This document shows, piece after piece, positions 52,101-61,277 of a DNA stretch of 64,000 bases. The DNA is from Flavobacteriaceae bacterium HL-DH10 (GTDB taxonomy: Bacteria; Bacteroidota; Bacteroidia; Flavobacteriales; Flavobacteriaceae). The DNA is taken from positions 2,424,501-2,488,500 of the forward strand of contig CP134536.1 of NCBI GenBank assembly GCA_031826515.1, written 5' to 3'. The notes under the pieces were generated by a model, which did no database searches, had not been told where the DNA came from, and saw nothing but the letters and a program-made list of their open reading frames with translations. Numbering within the stretch: position 1 is the stretch's first letter; each line of letters begins with the position of its first letter. The position numbers and the translations under genes were made by a program.

Positions 52101-54650
52101 TTAAAATGGATAGTTGATACCGATATTATAAACTGCATTATTAAAATTATAATCGTTAAACCATCTATTTTGGTCTCTATAAGAAGGATCGTAAGTTTTA
52201 AATCCTATATCAAACCTGAAAACAAAAAAGCTAAAATCATAACGTAATCCTATGCCAGAACCTATAGCAATATCTTTTAATGAGCTGAAATTTGAAAATG
52301 TCGCATTTTCGTCGTCTACATCATCTAATACGTTCCAGATATTACCAGCATCAATAAAAATGGCACCATTTAGATTTCCAAACATATTGAAGCGTTGCTC
52401 AATACTTAGGGCTAACTTTAAATTAGCTTCGTTAAATTCGTTTGTAGTTTCAGAGCTTCCTGGTCCTAAATTATAAGCAGACCAGGCTCTATTATCATTA
52501 GGGCCTCCTGCAAAAAAACTTTTTGAAAATGGTATGCTTGTTGAATTTCCGTAAGGAATAGCAACACCTAAAAAGCTTCTCATAGCTAACACATTTTTGT
52601 TGCCCAAATCCCAGTGTTTTATGTAATCTAATTCTGTTTTTATATACTGAGAAAATGCTACATTTAAAAGTTCAAAACGATTGTTGCTATTTTTTTTAAC
52701 ACCTAGAAGTTTTGATGCGTTTGCCAATAAATTCCCAGCAGATTCTAATTTAAAACGAAAGATTGAAAAATTTTGATCAAATATATTTGTTCTTTCATCT
52801 TTTGTGAAGCTAAAGCTAGATGATAGAATTAGGTTGTTTTCAGTAAGTCGGTTTTTACGCTCGTTTATACTGTTTACGGTTTTTAATTGAAGATCAGAGA
52901 CTTCATTAGGAGTTGTATCACCTAATACATAATCTATAAAAGCATTTGCTTCATTTACAGGATTATCGGTATTAGGAAGGTTTAAAGTAGCATCAGATGC
53001 TATGTAGCTAACATCTTGTGCTATTTGGTTTAAAGAATTAAATGAGTTTTGATAAACTCCAAAATAGTTTTCAACATTAAGATTTCTAACATATTGTACA
53101 TTGAGTACATCTAACTTATTTGTTTTTTTAGAGTTTGGAAGCCAATTATAATTAAAGTTACCACTAAAAGTTTGTTTATCTAACCCTATATTAGTTTGAC
53201 TCGTAGTAGATAAACTAATTCTGGTAGATGGTAACATGTATTTTGGTATGATATTTTCGGTGTAAAATGGAGAAAATAATCGCGGAATTGTTAGTTTTAA
53301 ATTGGCTCCAATTTCATTGATGTCAAAAAACGGGTCGTTTAGGTTGTTTTTGTTTTTGTCATCTGAAGCGCCAATAGAGCCAATAGCAGAAACCTCTAAT
53401 GTTTCAGCACCTCTAAAAATATTTCTAATTAGTAAACTCGGATTTAATGAAAGTCCTATAGTTTGAATATTATTTTTTGATACATCAGCATTAAAAACGA
53501 GGCTAAATTTCTTTAAAGGGGTTAAGCGTATGGTGTCAGACAAGGTGTTGTCTGGGTTTTCAATATATTCAATATTTGGGTATTTAAAAGTGCGTAACCC
53601 ATTTAAATGTCTGTAAGTTCTTGTTTTGTCAATATCTTTAAATAGGGTTCCAGGATTTATAAACATCGCGTCAGTAATTGCTTTGGGACGGTACTTAATT
53701 TTGTCGTATGCATAAAGTTTATAACCGTTGTATCTTATCGAATCTTGAAATGGTTTTCCTCTGTTTTCATATTTGTAATCGGTAATAATATTCACATCAT
53801 CAATATGATAAACTTTAAAAGGTTCTCTTCTAGTCGAATCAGGGGTTCTTATAGCTCTGTTTAAAATTTGTACATCAATATTTACTTTTTTATTTGTGCC
53901 AATAGTATCTATCTCAAATGTAACATAGTCCTGATTAAAATGAAAAATACCAGAGTTGCGTAATTCGTTAGAAATCCTATCTCGTTCATTGACTAAATTT
54001 TCGGTTTTATATTGTTCTTTTGGTTTTAAAAGCGAATTTTTTTTGATGGATTTATATAAAGAATCTATTATAGGCGATGCCACAATGCTAGAAATAGTAT
54101 CTAAAATAAATGCTTTACCTGTGTTAGTCTGATATTCTATTGCTGCGCGTTTGTTTTCTTTTTTATCAATGCTATAAGTTGTTTCAGCATCAAACCACCC
54201 ATTGTTTATGTGGTAATCCTGTAAACGTTTTACAGATCTTTTAGTTCTTTCATCATCAATAATAACTGGTGCTTCACCTGTAGTTTTTAACCAATTATTA
54301 AATCCTAATGAAGATTGTTTAAGTTGATCTACTTGTTTTTTTGAAAATTTATTTATTAAGCGTTGTCTACGTTTTGGATTTTTATCTAACCAAGCTTCAA
54401 AAATGGAGTCTCTATTTGGACGTGCCATATTATATATGTGTAAACGCAATGGGATACCAAGAATTTTTCTATTTGGTTTTTGATAAAGTAGGTTGTTTAT
54501 AGTTTCATTACTTACTTTTTTATCGTTTATTAAAACCGTGTTTTTAGTAAGTAAATGCTCATCCTCAGCTACTCTTTTAACAGCATCACAAGACGTAAAA
54601 AAATTAGTGATTATAATGAGTGTTAATATTTTTAAGAGTTTTTGTTTCAA
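52101..54650 (-). CDS. tamL: TamL-like BamA-superfamily lipoprotein
   Basis: An 849-residue Omp85-superfamily protein with lipobox FTSC (Cys21), i.e. a lipidated TamA homologue as found in Bacteroidota. POTRA-like region about residues 30-370, then a 16-strand barrel with the conserved motif FFAGGPNDNRAWSAYNLGPG near residue 680 and a final strand ending in NIGINYPF. TamA/TamL work with TamB in outer-membrane protein or lipid transport; no tamB is adjacent in the window. It is divergent from the RNA methyltransferase gene. Confidence 0.88.
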   Translation of the reverse strand: MKQKLLKILTLIIITNFFTSCDAVKRVAEDEHLLTKNTVLINDKKVSNETINNLLYQKPNRKILGIPLRLHIYNMARPNRDSIFEAWLDKNPKRRQRLINKFSKKQVDQLKQSSLGFNNWLKTTGEAPVIIDDERTKRSVKRLQDYHINNGWFDAETTYSIDKKENKRAAIEYQTNTGKAFILDTISSIVASPIIDSLYKSIKKNSLLKPKEQYKTENLVNERDRISNELRNSGIFHFNQDYVTFEIDTIGTNKKVNIDVQILNRAIRTPDSTRREPFKVYHIDDVNIITDYKYENRGKPFQDSIRYNGYKLYAYDKIKYRPKAITDAMFINPGTLFKDIDKTRTYRHLNGLRTFKYPNIEYIENPDNTLSDTIRLTPLKKFSLVFNADVSKNNIQTIGLSLNPSLLIRNIFRGAETLEVSAIGSIGASDDKNKNNLNDPFFDINEIGANLKLTIPRLFSPFYTENIIPKYMLPSTRISLSTTSQTNIGLDKQTFSGNFNYNWLPNSKKTNKLDVLNVQYVRNLNVENYFGVYQNSFNSLNQIAQDVSYIASDATLNLPNTDNPVNEANAFIDYVLGDTTPNEVSDLQLKTVNSINERKNRLTENNLILSSSFSFTKDERTNIFDQNFSIFRFKLESAGNLLANASKLLGVKKNSNNRFELLNVAFSQYIKTELDYIKHWDLGNKNVLAMRSFLGVAIPYGNSTSIPFSKSFFAGGPNDNRAWSAYNLGPGSSETTNEFNEANLKLALSIEQRFNMFGNLNGAIFIDAGNIWNVLDDVDDENATFSNFSSLKDIAIGSGIGLRYDFSFFVFRFDIGFKTYDPSYRDQNRWFNDYNFNNAVYNIGINYPF

Positions 54651-54788
54651 GTGAAAATGATAGTTTTTCTAGTTTTAAACTTTAAAAGCGTACAGTATTT
54701 GTAAGTTTGTAATTAAAATATTTTTAATAAGTTCAAAAATACATTATTTAAACAAAAAAAAATGTTTAAATAGTTTTATAAAATTGAT

Positions 54789-55514
54789 ATGCTTTCAAAA
54801 AGTCAAATAAAGTTAATAACGAGTTTAAAGCAAAAAAAATATAGACAGCAACATGGTTTTTTTGTTGTTGAGGGTATTAAAACAATAAAAGAACTCATAC
54901 AGTCTCATTTAGAACTTCATGCATTATATACGACAGAAACATTCAATATTAATGCCAAAGATGAAATTTTAATTACTGAAACCGACTTAAAGCGTATTAG
55001 TTTTTTAACAACCCCTAATAAGGCATTGGCTATTTTTAAAATGCCTGAGGTTAAAGCTATAAATAACAATCGGCTTATTGTAGCTCTTGATGCGGTTCGC
55101 GATCCTGGAAATTTAGGAACTATTATAAGACTTTGCGATTGGTTTGGTATTACAGATTTGGTATGTAGCAAAGAAACTGTTGACTGTTTTAACCCGAAAG
55201 TAATACAAGCTACTATGGGGTCTATTACTAGAGTTAATATAAGTTATGTTGATTTAGAGGTGTTTTTAAAAGCAAGTAATGCCGCTATTTTTGGAGCCTT
55301 TATGGATGGTGAAACGGTTTATACTAAGCAATTACCAGAAACAGGTATTTTGGTTATGGGGAATGAAGCTAATGGAGTGTCAAAAGAAGTAGAAGCTATT
55401 ATTAGTGAAAAAATTTCAATTCCGAGGTTTGGAGACATACAAGCTACTGAAAGTTTAAATGTGGCTACTGCAACCGCCATTTTGTTAAGTGAATTTAAAC
55501 GAAGACTTTACTGA
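54789..55514 (+). CDS. SpoU/TrmH-family RNA 2'-O-methyltransferase
   Basis: A 241-residue SPOUT methyltransferase. N-terminal substrate-binding domain (SQIKLITSLKQKKYRQQHGFFVVEGIKTIKEL), then the three SPOUT motifs: ALDAVRDPGNLGTIIRLCDWFG, ILVMGNEANGVS and ISIPRFGDIQATESLNVATATAILLSEF. It methylates a ribose in rRNA or tRNA with SAM; the exact position is not readable. The stop overlaps the convergent porT stop by 7 nt. Confidence 0.92.
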   Translation: MLSKSQIKLITSLKQKKYRQQHGFFVVEGIKTIKELIQSHLELHALYTTETFNINAKDEILITETDLKRISFLTTPNKALAIFKMPEVKAINNNRLIVALDAVRDPGNLGTIIRLCDWFGITDLVCSKETVDCFNPKVIQATMGSITRVNISYVDLEVFLKASNAAIFGAFMDGETVYTKQLPETGILVMGNEANGVSKEVEAIISEKISIPRFGDIQATESLNVATATAILLSEFKRRLY

Positions 55515-56236
55515 AATGTAAAATTAATAAATACACCACGTGTTTTCATACTAGCAATATTACTAGTCCATGGGCTATTAGGGTCTTCGTCTCTAATAAG
55601 CTCATCGTTAATAGCAAATAATCCTCGAATAGAAGGGGTGAATTTAAAGTTGTATAAGTAAAAATCTATACCGAAACCTAGCTCATAAAAAAGCATGTTT
55701 TTTTTAGTTCTAAATTGCCCATTGCTGTTGTCATTCGGATTTGTTTCGTTACTAGATAAATTCAAAGCTGTTGAGAAACCACCAACTATAAATGGTTTAA
55801 AATTATTAATTCGTTTTGTAGAAATTTTTACTAATAGAGGTACGTGTATATAGGTAGATTTAACTTCTCGTGTTAAATCAGAAGTTTTAAAATCAATACC
55901 TTGAAAATAAGTCTGACTATAGTAGAGTTCTCTTGTCGTAATGAGTAAACCTGGTTCTAAGCGCAAATCTATAAAACTATTTATGCGTAAATTACCTATT
56001 AAACCAACACTAAATCCTGGACTTCTTTTTACATAGATGTCGCGTAAGTCTTGGTTATAGTCAAAATTAAAGTCGTAATTATTAATGCCTAAAAAATATC
56101 CCCAGCGTAGTAAATCATTATCAGTACCACCTTTACCTTGATTAGCATCATAAGTCACTTTTTCTTTTTTAAATAACTGCGCATTAGTGGTTTGAATCAC
56201 GAAAAAAAAGGCTAATAATATAAAAAAGTGCTTCAT
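55508..56236 (-). CDS. porT: PorT-like type IX secretion outer-membrane barrel
   Basis: A 242-residue small beta-barrel with signal peptide (TTNAQ). Barrel strands such as LRWGYFLGINNYDFNF, SPGFSVGLIGNLRI, DLRLEPGLLIT and GGFSTALNLS, and the linkage to the menaquinone methyltransferase gene, match PorT/SprT, a component needed for the type IX secretion and gliding machinery of Bacteroidota. Start at the ATG with complement 56234-56236; longer frames overlap menG. No other T9SS gene lies in the window. Four nt separate it from menG. Confidence 0.85.
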   Translation of the reverse strand: MKHFFILLAFFFVIQTTNAQLFKKEKVTYDANQGKGGTDNDLLRWGYFLGINNYDFNFDYNQDLRDIYVKRSPGFSVGLIGNLRINSFIDLRLEPGLLITTRELYYSQTYFQGIDFKTSDLTREVKSTYIHVPLLVKISTKRINNFKPFIVGGFSTALNLSSNETNPNDNSNGQFRTKKNMLFYELGFGIDFYLYNFKFTPSIRGLFAINDELIRDEDPNSPWTSNIASMKTRGVFINFTFQ

Positions 56237-56240
56237 GTTA

Positions 56241-56966
56241 CTACTTAGATGATTTATAAATTGTTGCCACACCAAATGTTTGCGGAAAATCTTCAACATT
56301 AATAAACCCAATTTTACGTAAAATATTGTTCAACGCTTCACCATAAGGAAAAACAGAAGCAGATTCGCATAAATATTTATAAGCGCTTCTGTCTTTAGAA
56401 AAGACTTTTCCTATTAGTGGTAAAATGTTTTTTGTGTAAAATTTATAACCTTGTTTATAGGGTGATTTTATTGGTATAGAAGTTTCTAATATAACAAAAG
56501 TGCCATTAGGTTTTAGTACTCTAAAAATTTCTTTTAGCCCATTTTCTAGACTTTCAAAATTTCTAACTCCAAAAGCTACTGTAATGGCATCAAAACTATT
56601 ATCTTCAAAAGGCATATTTTCACTATCGCCTAAAATCATATCAATTTTAGATTCTAAACCTTTCTTTATAATTTTTTGTTTGCCAATTTCAAGCATACCA
56701 CTACTAATATCAAAGCCAACTATTTTTGAGGCATTTGTTTCTGCAAGGTTTATTGCTAAATCACCTGTTCCTGTGGCAATATCTAAAACAGTATCAGGAT
56801 TATTTTCTTTAACTAGTTTTACTACTTTTTTGCGCCATTTAATATCAATTCCAAATGAAATCACACGGTTTAATCCATCATAATCTCCAGAAATTGTATC
56901 AAACATTTTGGTAACTTGTTCCTTTTTACCTAAATCGCTGTTTTTGTAGGGCTTAATTTTTGACAA
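56241..56966 (-). CDS. menG: Demethylmenaquinone methyltransferase
   Basis: A 241-residue class I SAM methyltransferase (UbiE/MenG family) performing the last step of menaquinone synthesis. Signatures: [25 protein letters not shown]-binding [25 protein letters not shown] and the C-terminal [17 protein letters not shown]. The start appears to be TTG at 56966 (no in-frame ATG nearby gives the family N-terminus). TAGGTTTG at 56990-56983 on the minus strand is a matching -7 element 16 nt upstream. Confidence 0.93.
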   Translation of the reverse strand: MSKIKPYKNSDLGKKEQVTKMFDTISGDYDGLNRVISFGIDIKWRKKVVKLVKENNPDTVLDIATGTGDLAINLAETNASKIVGFDISSGMLEIGKQKIIKKGLESKIDMILGDSENMPFEDNSFDAITVAFGVRNFESLENGLKEIFRVLKPNGTFVILETSIPIKSPYKQGYKFYTKNILPLIGKVFSKDRSAYKYLCESASVFPYGEALNNILRKIGFINVEDFPQTFGVATIYKSSK

Positions 56967-56982
56967 TGCTATATTTTTTTCG

Positions 56983-56990
56983 CAAACCTA
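56983..56990 (-). promoter_or_regulatory. TAnnTTTG -7 element of menG-porT
   Basis: TAGGTTTG on the minus strand directly before the TTG start of menG, giving a very short leader. No TTG partner is visible. Confidence 0.45.
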
Positions 56991-57105
56991 CATAATTTAT
57001 TTTGACTTTAAAATTCCAAAGAGGCTTAAAATGAGTTTGTGGAGACTTAGTTATTGCTTAAATTGTTACTTTAGTAATTATTAGAATTTATATTAATAAA
57101 TTCAT

Positions 57106-57138
57106 TTGGCTTGCCAATTATAATTTATAGTATCTTTG
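57106..57138 (+). promoter_or_regulatory. trkA promoter
   Basis: TTG (57106-57108), a 22-nt spacer and TATCTTTG (57131-57138), followed 25 nt later by the trkA ATG. This fits the TTG-N17..23-TAnnTTTG consensus. Confidence 0.65.
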
Positions 57139-57163
57139 AACTTCTTTTTATTATATTTAAAAA

Positions 57164-58513
57164 ATGAAAATAATCATTGCTGGTGCAGGTGAAGTTGGGT
57201 TTCATTTGGCAAAACTTTTGTCATATGAGTCTCAGGAAATTACCTTGATAGATCCAAATAAAAAAAGCTTAGCATACGCCGATACGCATTTAGATATTAG
57301 AGTTATTAAAGGCGATGCGACTTCTATTTCTATTTTAAAAGATGCACGTGTTAATAGTTGTGATTTATTTATAGCGGTAACATCTAGTGAAACAACTAAT
57401 ATTACAGTTTGTGTTTTAGCAAAGCAATTAGGAGCTGAGAAAACGATTGCTAGAATTACGAATACTGAATTTATTCATTATAAAGATGAAGTCGGGTTTA
57501 CAAAATTTGGTATTGATGAGTTAATTTCTCCAGAAGCTTTGGCGGCTTCAGAAATTGAATTGTCTTTAAAACAATCTTCTTTTAACGAAAATTACGAGTT
57601 TGAAGATGGGGCATTAACCATGGCGGGTTTAACACTTTCTAAAACAGCTTCATTTATTGGGAAAACGGTTAAAGAAGCAGCTCAAATTTTTCCTGAAATA
57701 CATTTTGTACCCATTGCTATTCAGCGTTTTGGTACACAATTCACTATTATTCCTAGAGGTGATACTAAGTTTAAACGAGGCGATAATGTGGTGTTTATAA
57801 CATCTGAAGGTGGCGATGAAGAACTATGTAGACTTACCGGTAAGGTTAATAGAGAAATTAAAAACGTGATGATTCTAGGAGGAAGTCAAATAGGCTATAA
57901 AACTGCTAGAGATTTAAGTGAAAAAGGATTTAATGTCAAGCTATTAGAAGGCGATAGAGATAGAGCATTTGACTTAGCCGAGGAGTTAACAAAGGTACTC
58001 GTTATAAATAGTGATGGACGTAATGTTGATTTGCTTGAAGAAGAAAACATAAGTGAGATGGATGCTTTTATTGCAGTAGGCACAAATTCTGAAACAAATA
58101 TTATGTCTTGTTTAGTCGCTAAATCTAAAGGTGTAAAAAAAACCATTGCTTTAGTAGAGAATATAGATTATTTTGATTTATCTCATTCCATAGGTATTGA
58201 TACTTTAATCAATAAAAAATTATTAGCAGCAAATAATATTTTCAGGTATATACGTAAAGGTGAAGTTGTTGCTATGACTAAGCTTAATAACTTAAATGCT
58301 GAGTTATTAGAGTTTGAAGTAAAAGGCACGTCAGCTATCTGTAATAAAATAATTAAAAATATTAATTTTCCTCGAACAGCTATTATTGGAGGCGTTGTTA
58401 GGAACGGTGTTGGAATGATTGCACTGGGTGATTTTAAGATTGAAGAAGGAGATCGTGTTGTAGTTTGTTGTTTATTACAATCAATAAAACGCGTTGAAAA
58501 ATTATTTCTTTAA
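57164..58513 (+). CDS. trkA: Trk potassium uptake NAD-binding peripheral protein
   Basis: A 449-residue cytoplasmic gating subunit with two tandem RCK units: Rossmann 1 (MKIIIAGAGEVGFHLAKLL) and TrkA-C 1 (about 140-220), Rossmann 2 (VMILGGSQIGYKTARDLSEKGF) and TrkA-C 2 (about 370-449). It binds NAD(H)/ATP and controls the TrkH channel encoded 27 nt downstream. Confidence 0.96.
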   Translation: MKIIIAGAGEVGFHLAKLLSYESQEITLIDPNKKSLAYADTHLDIRVIKGDATSISILKDARVNSCDLFIAVTSSETTNITVCVLAKQLGAEKTIARITNTEFIHYKDEVGFTKFGIDELISPEALAASEIELSLKQSSFNENYEFEDGALTMAGLTLSKTASFIGKTVKEAAQIFPEIHFVPIAIQRFGTQFTIIPRGDTKFKRGDNVVFITSEGGDEELCRLTGKVNREIKNVMILGGSQIGYKTARDLSEKGFNVKLLEGDRDRAFDLAEELTKVLVINSDGRNVDLLEEENISEMDAFIAVGTNSETNIMSCLVAKSKGVKKTIALVENIDYFDLSHSIGIDTLINKKLLAANNIFRYIRKGEVVAMTKLNNLNAELLEFEVKGTSAICNKIIKNINFPRTAIIGGVVRNGVGMIALGDFKIEEGDRVVVCCLLQSIKRVEKLFL

Positions 58514-58540
58514 TCTGCTTAATTAAACTTAAATCAAAAA

Positions 58541-60034
58541 TTGAAACTCAACTATAAAATTATTTTTCACTTTTTAGGATTACTATTATTGTTTAATGGT
58601 GGTTTTATGCTACTATCTGCTCTTGTAAGTTTAATTTATGAAGATGCTGTTGCATTTAGAATATTTCTTGCGGGTTTATTAACACTAGTTGTAGGGGTTA
58701 TAGGGATGTTGTTTACTCGTAACCATAAAAAGGAAATGAATAAGCGTGAAGGTTATATTGTTGTAGCCTTTGGCTGGGTTATTATGTCTTTATCGGGAAC
58801 ATTACCTTATTTACTAACAGAAAGTATCCCTGGTTTTACAAATGCTTTTTTTGAAACCATGTCTGGTTATACTACCACAGGAGCTTCTATTCTAAATGAT
58901 ATCGAAGCAGTGCCAAAAGGTGTGTTATTTTGGCGTAGTACAACTCATTGGATTGGTGGTATGGGAATTATTGTACTTGCTATAGCTATATTACCATTAT
59001 TGGGAATAGGAGGTATGCAGCTTTTTGCAGCTGAAGCACCTGGGCCAAGTGCCGATAAATTACATCCTAGAATTACAGATACAGCAAAACGTTTATGGCT
59101 TATTTATTTTGGTTATACAGTAGCTGAAACGTTATTGCTTAAACTGGCAGGTATGTCCTTTTTCGATGCTATAAATCATTCAATGGCAACCTTGTCAACA
59201 GGTGGGTTTTCTACAAAAAATGCGAGTGTTGCTTATTGGAATAGTCAACCTATTATTCAATATATTATTATATTGTTTATGTTTTTAGCAGGTTCTAACT
59301 TTGTATTAAGTTACTTTGCATTTAAAGGAAAAGTTCAAAAAATTATTAAAGACGAGGAGTTTAAATTGTACTTTAGGTTTGTACTTGTTTTTACTATAAT
59401 TGCTGCACTTATTATTTATTTTAGAGCAGATGTTTCAATATCTTCAATAGCGCATCCAATGGTTTGGGGAGAGGGTGAAAGTGCTTTTAGGCATTCACTT
59501 TTTCAAGTCTTAACAGTAATTACAACTACAGGATTTATAACTGCCGATTATACATTATGGACCCCCTTTTTAACTGTTTTCTTTTTTGGAATTATGTTTT
59601 TAGGTGGTTCTGCTGGTAGTACTTCTGGTGGTGTTAAAGTTGTACGCCATTTAATACTTATTAAAAACGGTTTTTTAGAGTTTAAACGTACGCTTCATCC
59701 TAATGCCATTGTACCTGTTCGATATAATAAAAAAGCTATAAACAGGTTTATTGTATTTAATGTTTTAGCATTTTTTATATTATACATGCTGTCATTTATT
59801 ATAGGTGCTTTAGTGTTTTCTATGTTCGATATAGATTTTACATCTGCCATTGGGTTGTCTGCCTCTAGTTTAGGTAATATTGGACCAGCGCTAGGTAATT
59901 TTGGACCTGTAAATAATTATGCGGCATTGCCACTTTTGGCGCAATGGTGGGCCTCCTTTTTAATGCTTATTGGTCGTTTAGAACTCTTTACGGTACTTAT
60001 TTTGTTTACGCCTTTCTTTTGGCGTAATAGATAG
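58541..60034 (+). CDS. trkH: Trk potassium uptake membrane protein
   Basis: A 497-residue TrkH/KtrB-type K+ channel subunit with four M1-P-M2 units; selectivity loops include SGYTTTGASIL, MATLSTGGFSTKN, ITTTGFITADY and ASSLGNIGPALG. It forms the pore gated by TrkA. The start is TTG at 58541: the frame has an in-frame stop 20 nt upstream and no ATG between it and the TTG. The next gene is 266 nt away. Confidence 0.96.
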   Translation: MKLNYKIIFHFLGLLLLFNGGFMLLSALVSLIYEDAVAFRIFLAGLLTLVVGVIGMLFTRNHKKEMNKREGYIVVAFGWVIMSLSGTLPYLLTESIPGFTNAFFETMSGYTTTGASILNDIEAVPKGVLFWRSTTHWIGGMGIIVLAIAILPLLGIGGMQLFAAEAPGPSADKLHPRITDTAKRLWLIYFGYTVAETLLLKLAGMSFFDAINHSMATLSTGGFSTKNASVAYWNSQPIIQYIIILFMFLAGSNFVLSYFAFKGKVQKIIKDEEFKLYFRFVLVFTIIAALIIYFRADVSISSIAHPMVWGEGESAFRHSLFQVLTVITTTGFITADYTLWTPFLTVFFFGIMFLGGSAGSTSGGVKVVRHLILIKNGFLEFKRTLHPNAIVPVRYNKKAINRFIVFNVLAFFILYMLSFIIGALVFSMFDIDFTSAIGLSASSLGNIGPALGNFGPVNNYAALPLLAQWWASFLMLIGRLELFTVLILFTPFFWRNR

Positions 60035-60248
60035 ATTGCTTTTTTTAAGTTATTAATATTCTTTATTATATTTATATCGAAAAGTAGGGTGTTTTTAACA
60101 CTAATGTATCCCCTTCATACCTATTTATATAGCTAATATGTAGATGTTTAGCTCCTATCGTACATTTATTTTACTATAGAATAGAATATTATTAAAATTC
60201 TATAATAATTGGTGAAAATTGTGTAACAGCAAATGCTTACTGTTATCC

Positions 60249-60256
60249 TACCTTTG
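60249..60256 (+). promoter_or_regulatory. TAnnTTTG -7 element before the stress gene group
   Basis: TACCTTTG, 44 nt before the ATG at 60301. The nearest TTG upstream (60219-60221) is 27 nt away, slightly outside the usual range. It probably drives the small membrane protein and the following genes. Confidence 0.45.
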
Positions 60257-60300
60257 TATCAAAGAGTAAAGCATTCTTAAATTCATTAAATTATTAAGTT

Positions 60301-60513
60301 ATGAACAAGATGATAAAAACAATTTTAACAATTGTAGGAGTAGGATTGATAGCTTACGGTATTTATACTATGATAGTTCCTGAAACTGTATTGAGTATTG
60401 GGGATTTAGATATAGGTAAAGTACATAATAATGATAATTCATACATAAGTATAGGATTGGGTTTGTCTGCGCTCATAATTAGTATTGTTGGAGAAAAAAT
60501 TTTAAAAATTTAA
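60301..60513 (+). CDS. Small two-helix membrane protein, unknown
   Basis: A 70-residue protein with two hydrophobic helices (about 7-25, ILTIVGVGLIAYGIYTMIV, and 49-66, ISIGLGLSALIISIVGEKI) joined by a short acidic loop. I recognise no named family with certainty; it resembles small membrane proteins that accompany CsbD and Dps genes in stress clusters. It is followed 3 nt after the stop by the start codon of a broken dps gene. Confidence 0.7.
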   Translation: MNKMIKTILTIVGVGLIAYGIYTMIVPETVLSIGDLDIGKVHNNDNSYISIGLGLSALIISIVGEKILKI

Positions 60514-60516
60514 ATT

Positions 60517-60965
60517 ATGAAAACAGATAATTTGAATAACAGAAAAAAATTTTGCATCGAATATTAAATACTTAACAGTTGTATTATCTAACGCGATGAT
60601 ACTTTATATTAAAACCAGAAAATATCATTGGGGCTAGTTTTATGGAATTACATAAACTATTTGAAAATCAATATAACGAATTAGAGCAAGACCTTGATGA
60701 AATAGCTGAGCGCATTAGCAAATTAGGAGGAAAACCTATTGGTACGATGTAAAACATGGGAGCTTAAAAGAAAGTGAAACAAATCCATCGCAAAAAGTTA
60801 TGATTGAAGAATTATTAAACGATCATGAAACGGTAATAAAGGAATTAAGAAGCACAATAACTTCTATTGAGGAAGATACAGAATATAGGTTCAGCCGATT
60901 TTTTAAAGGCACTATTACAATCACACGAATCTAAAGCTTGCGTGCTAATAAAATACACAAAATAA
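60517..60965 (+). pseudogene. dps: Broken dps (ferritin-like DNA-protection protein) gene
   Basis: Pieces in different frames line up with Dps: MKTDNLNNRKK; TVVLSNAMILYIKTRKYHWG; SFMELHKLFENQYNELEQDLDEIAERISKLGGKPIGTM; HGSLKESETNPSQKVMIEELLNDHETVIKELRSTIT; GSADFLKALLQSHESKAC. The ferroxidase-type YHWG/HKLFENQYNELDE motifs are visible, but at least four frameshifts and several stops interrupt the gene. Dps normally stores iron and protects DNA in starvation and oxidative stress. The total length is close to an intact gene, so decay seems recent. Confidence 0.88.
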
Positions 60966-60987
60966 ATAAACAATAAAATTTTAAATT

Positions 60988-61173
60988 ATGAATACTACAG
61001 AAATTAAAGGAAATTGGAACGAGCTTAAAGGTAAATTAAAACAAAAGTATGCGACATTAACTGATGATGATTTATTTATAGCTGAAGGAAAACAAGATGA
61101 GTTAATAGGAAGGTTACAAGAGAAACTAGGAAAAACAAAAGAAGAAGTGCATAAAATTATTTCTGATTTATAG
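60988..61173 (+). CDS. CsbD-family stress protein
   Basis: A 61-residue protein of the CsbD type ([49 protein letters not shown]), a small hydrophilic helical protein induced by general stress in many bacteria; molecular role unknown. It follows the broken dps gene and precedes a large stem structure. Confidence 0.92.
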   Translation: MNTTEIKGNWNELKGKLKQKYATLTDDDLFIAEGKQDELIGRLQEKLGKTKEEVHKIISDL

Positions 61174-61183
61174 AAACTAATAT

Positions 61184-61260
61184 ACTGTCTAGAATTGTTG
61201 CAAACTGTGGTTTTTGTTTGGTTAGTTACATTATGCTTTGTAACCTCTAGACAGTTTTTC
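61184..61260 (+). terminator. Long-range stem after csbD, terminator or structured RNA
   Basis: ACTGTCTAGA (61184-61193) pairs perfectly with TCTAGACAGT (61246-61255), then TTTTC follows. Inside, GTTAC (61225-61229) pairs with GTAAC (61240-61244). The 10-bp outer stem with a 52-nt interior is large for an ordinary terminator; it starts 10 nt after the csbD stop and ends 18 nt before the next start codon. Confidence 0.55.
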
Positions 61261-61277
61261 AATTTTTAAAATAATAT

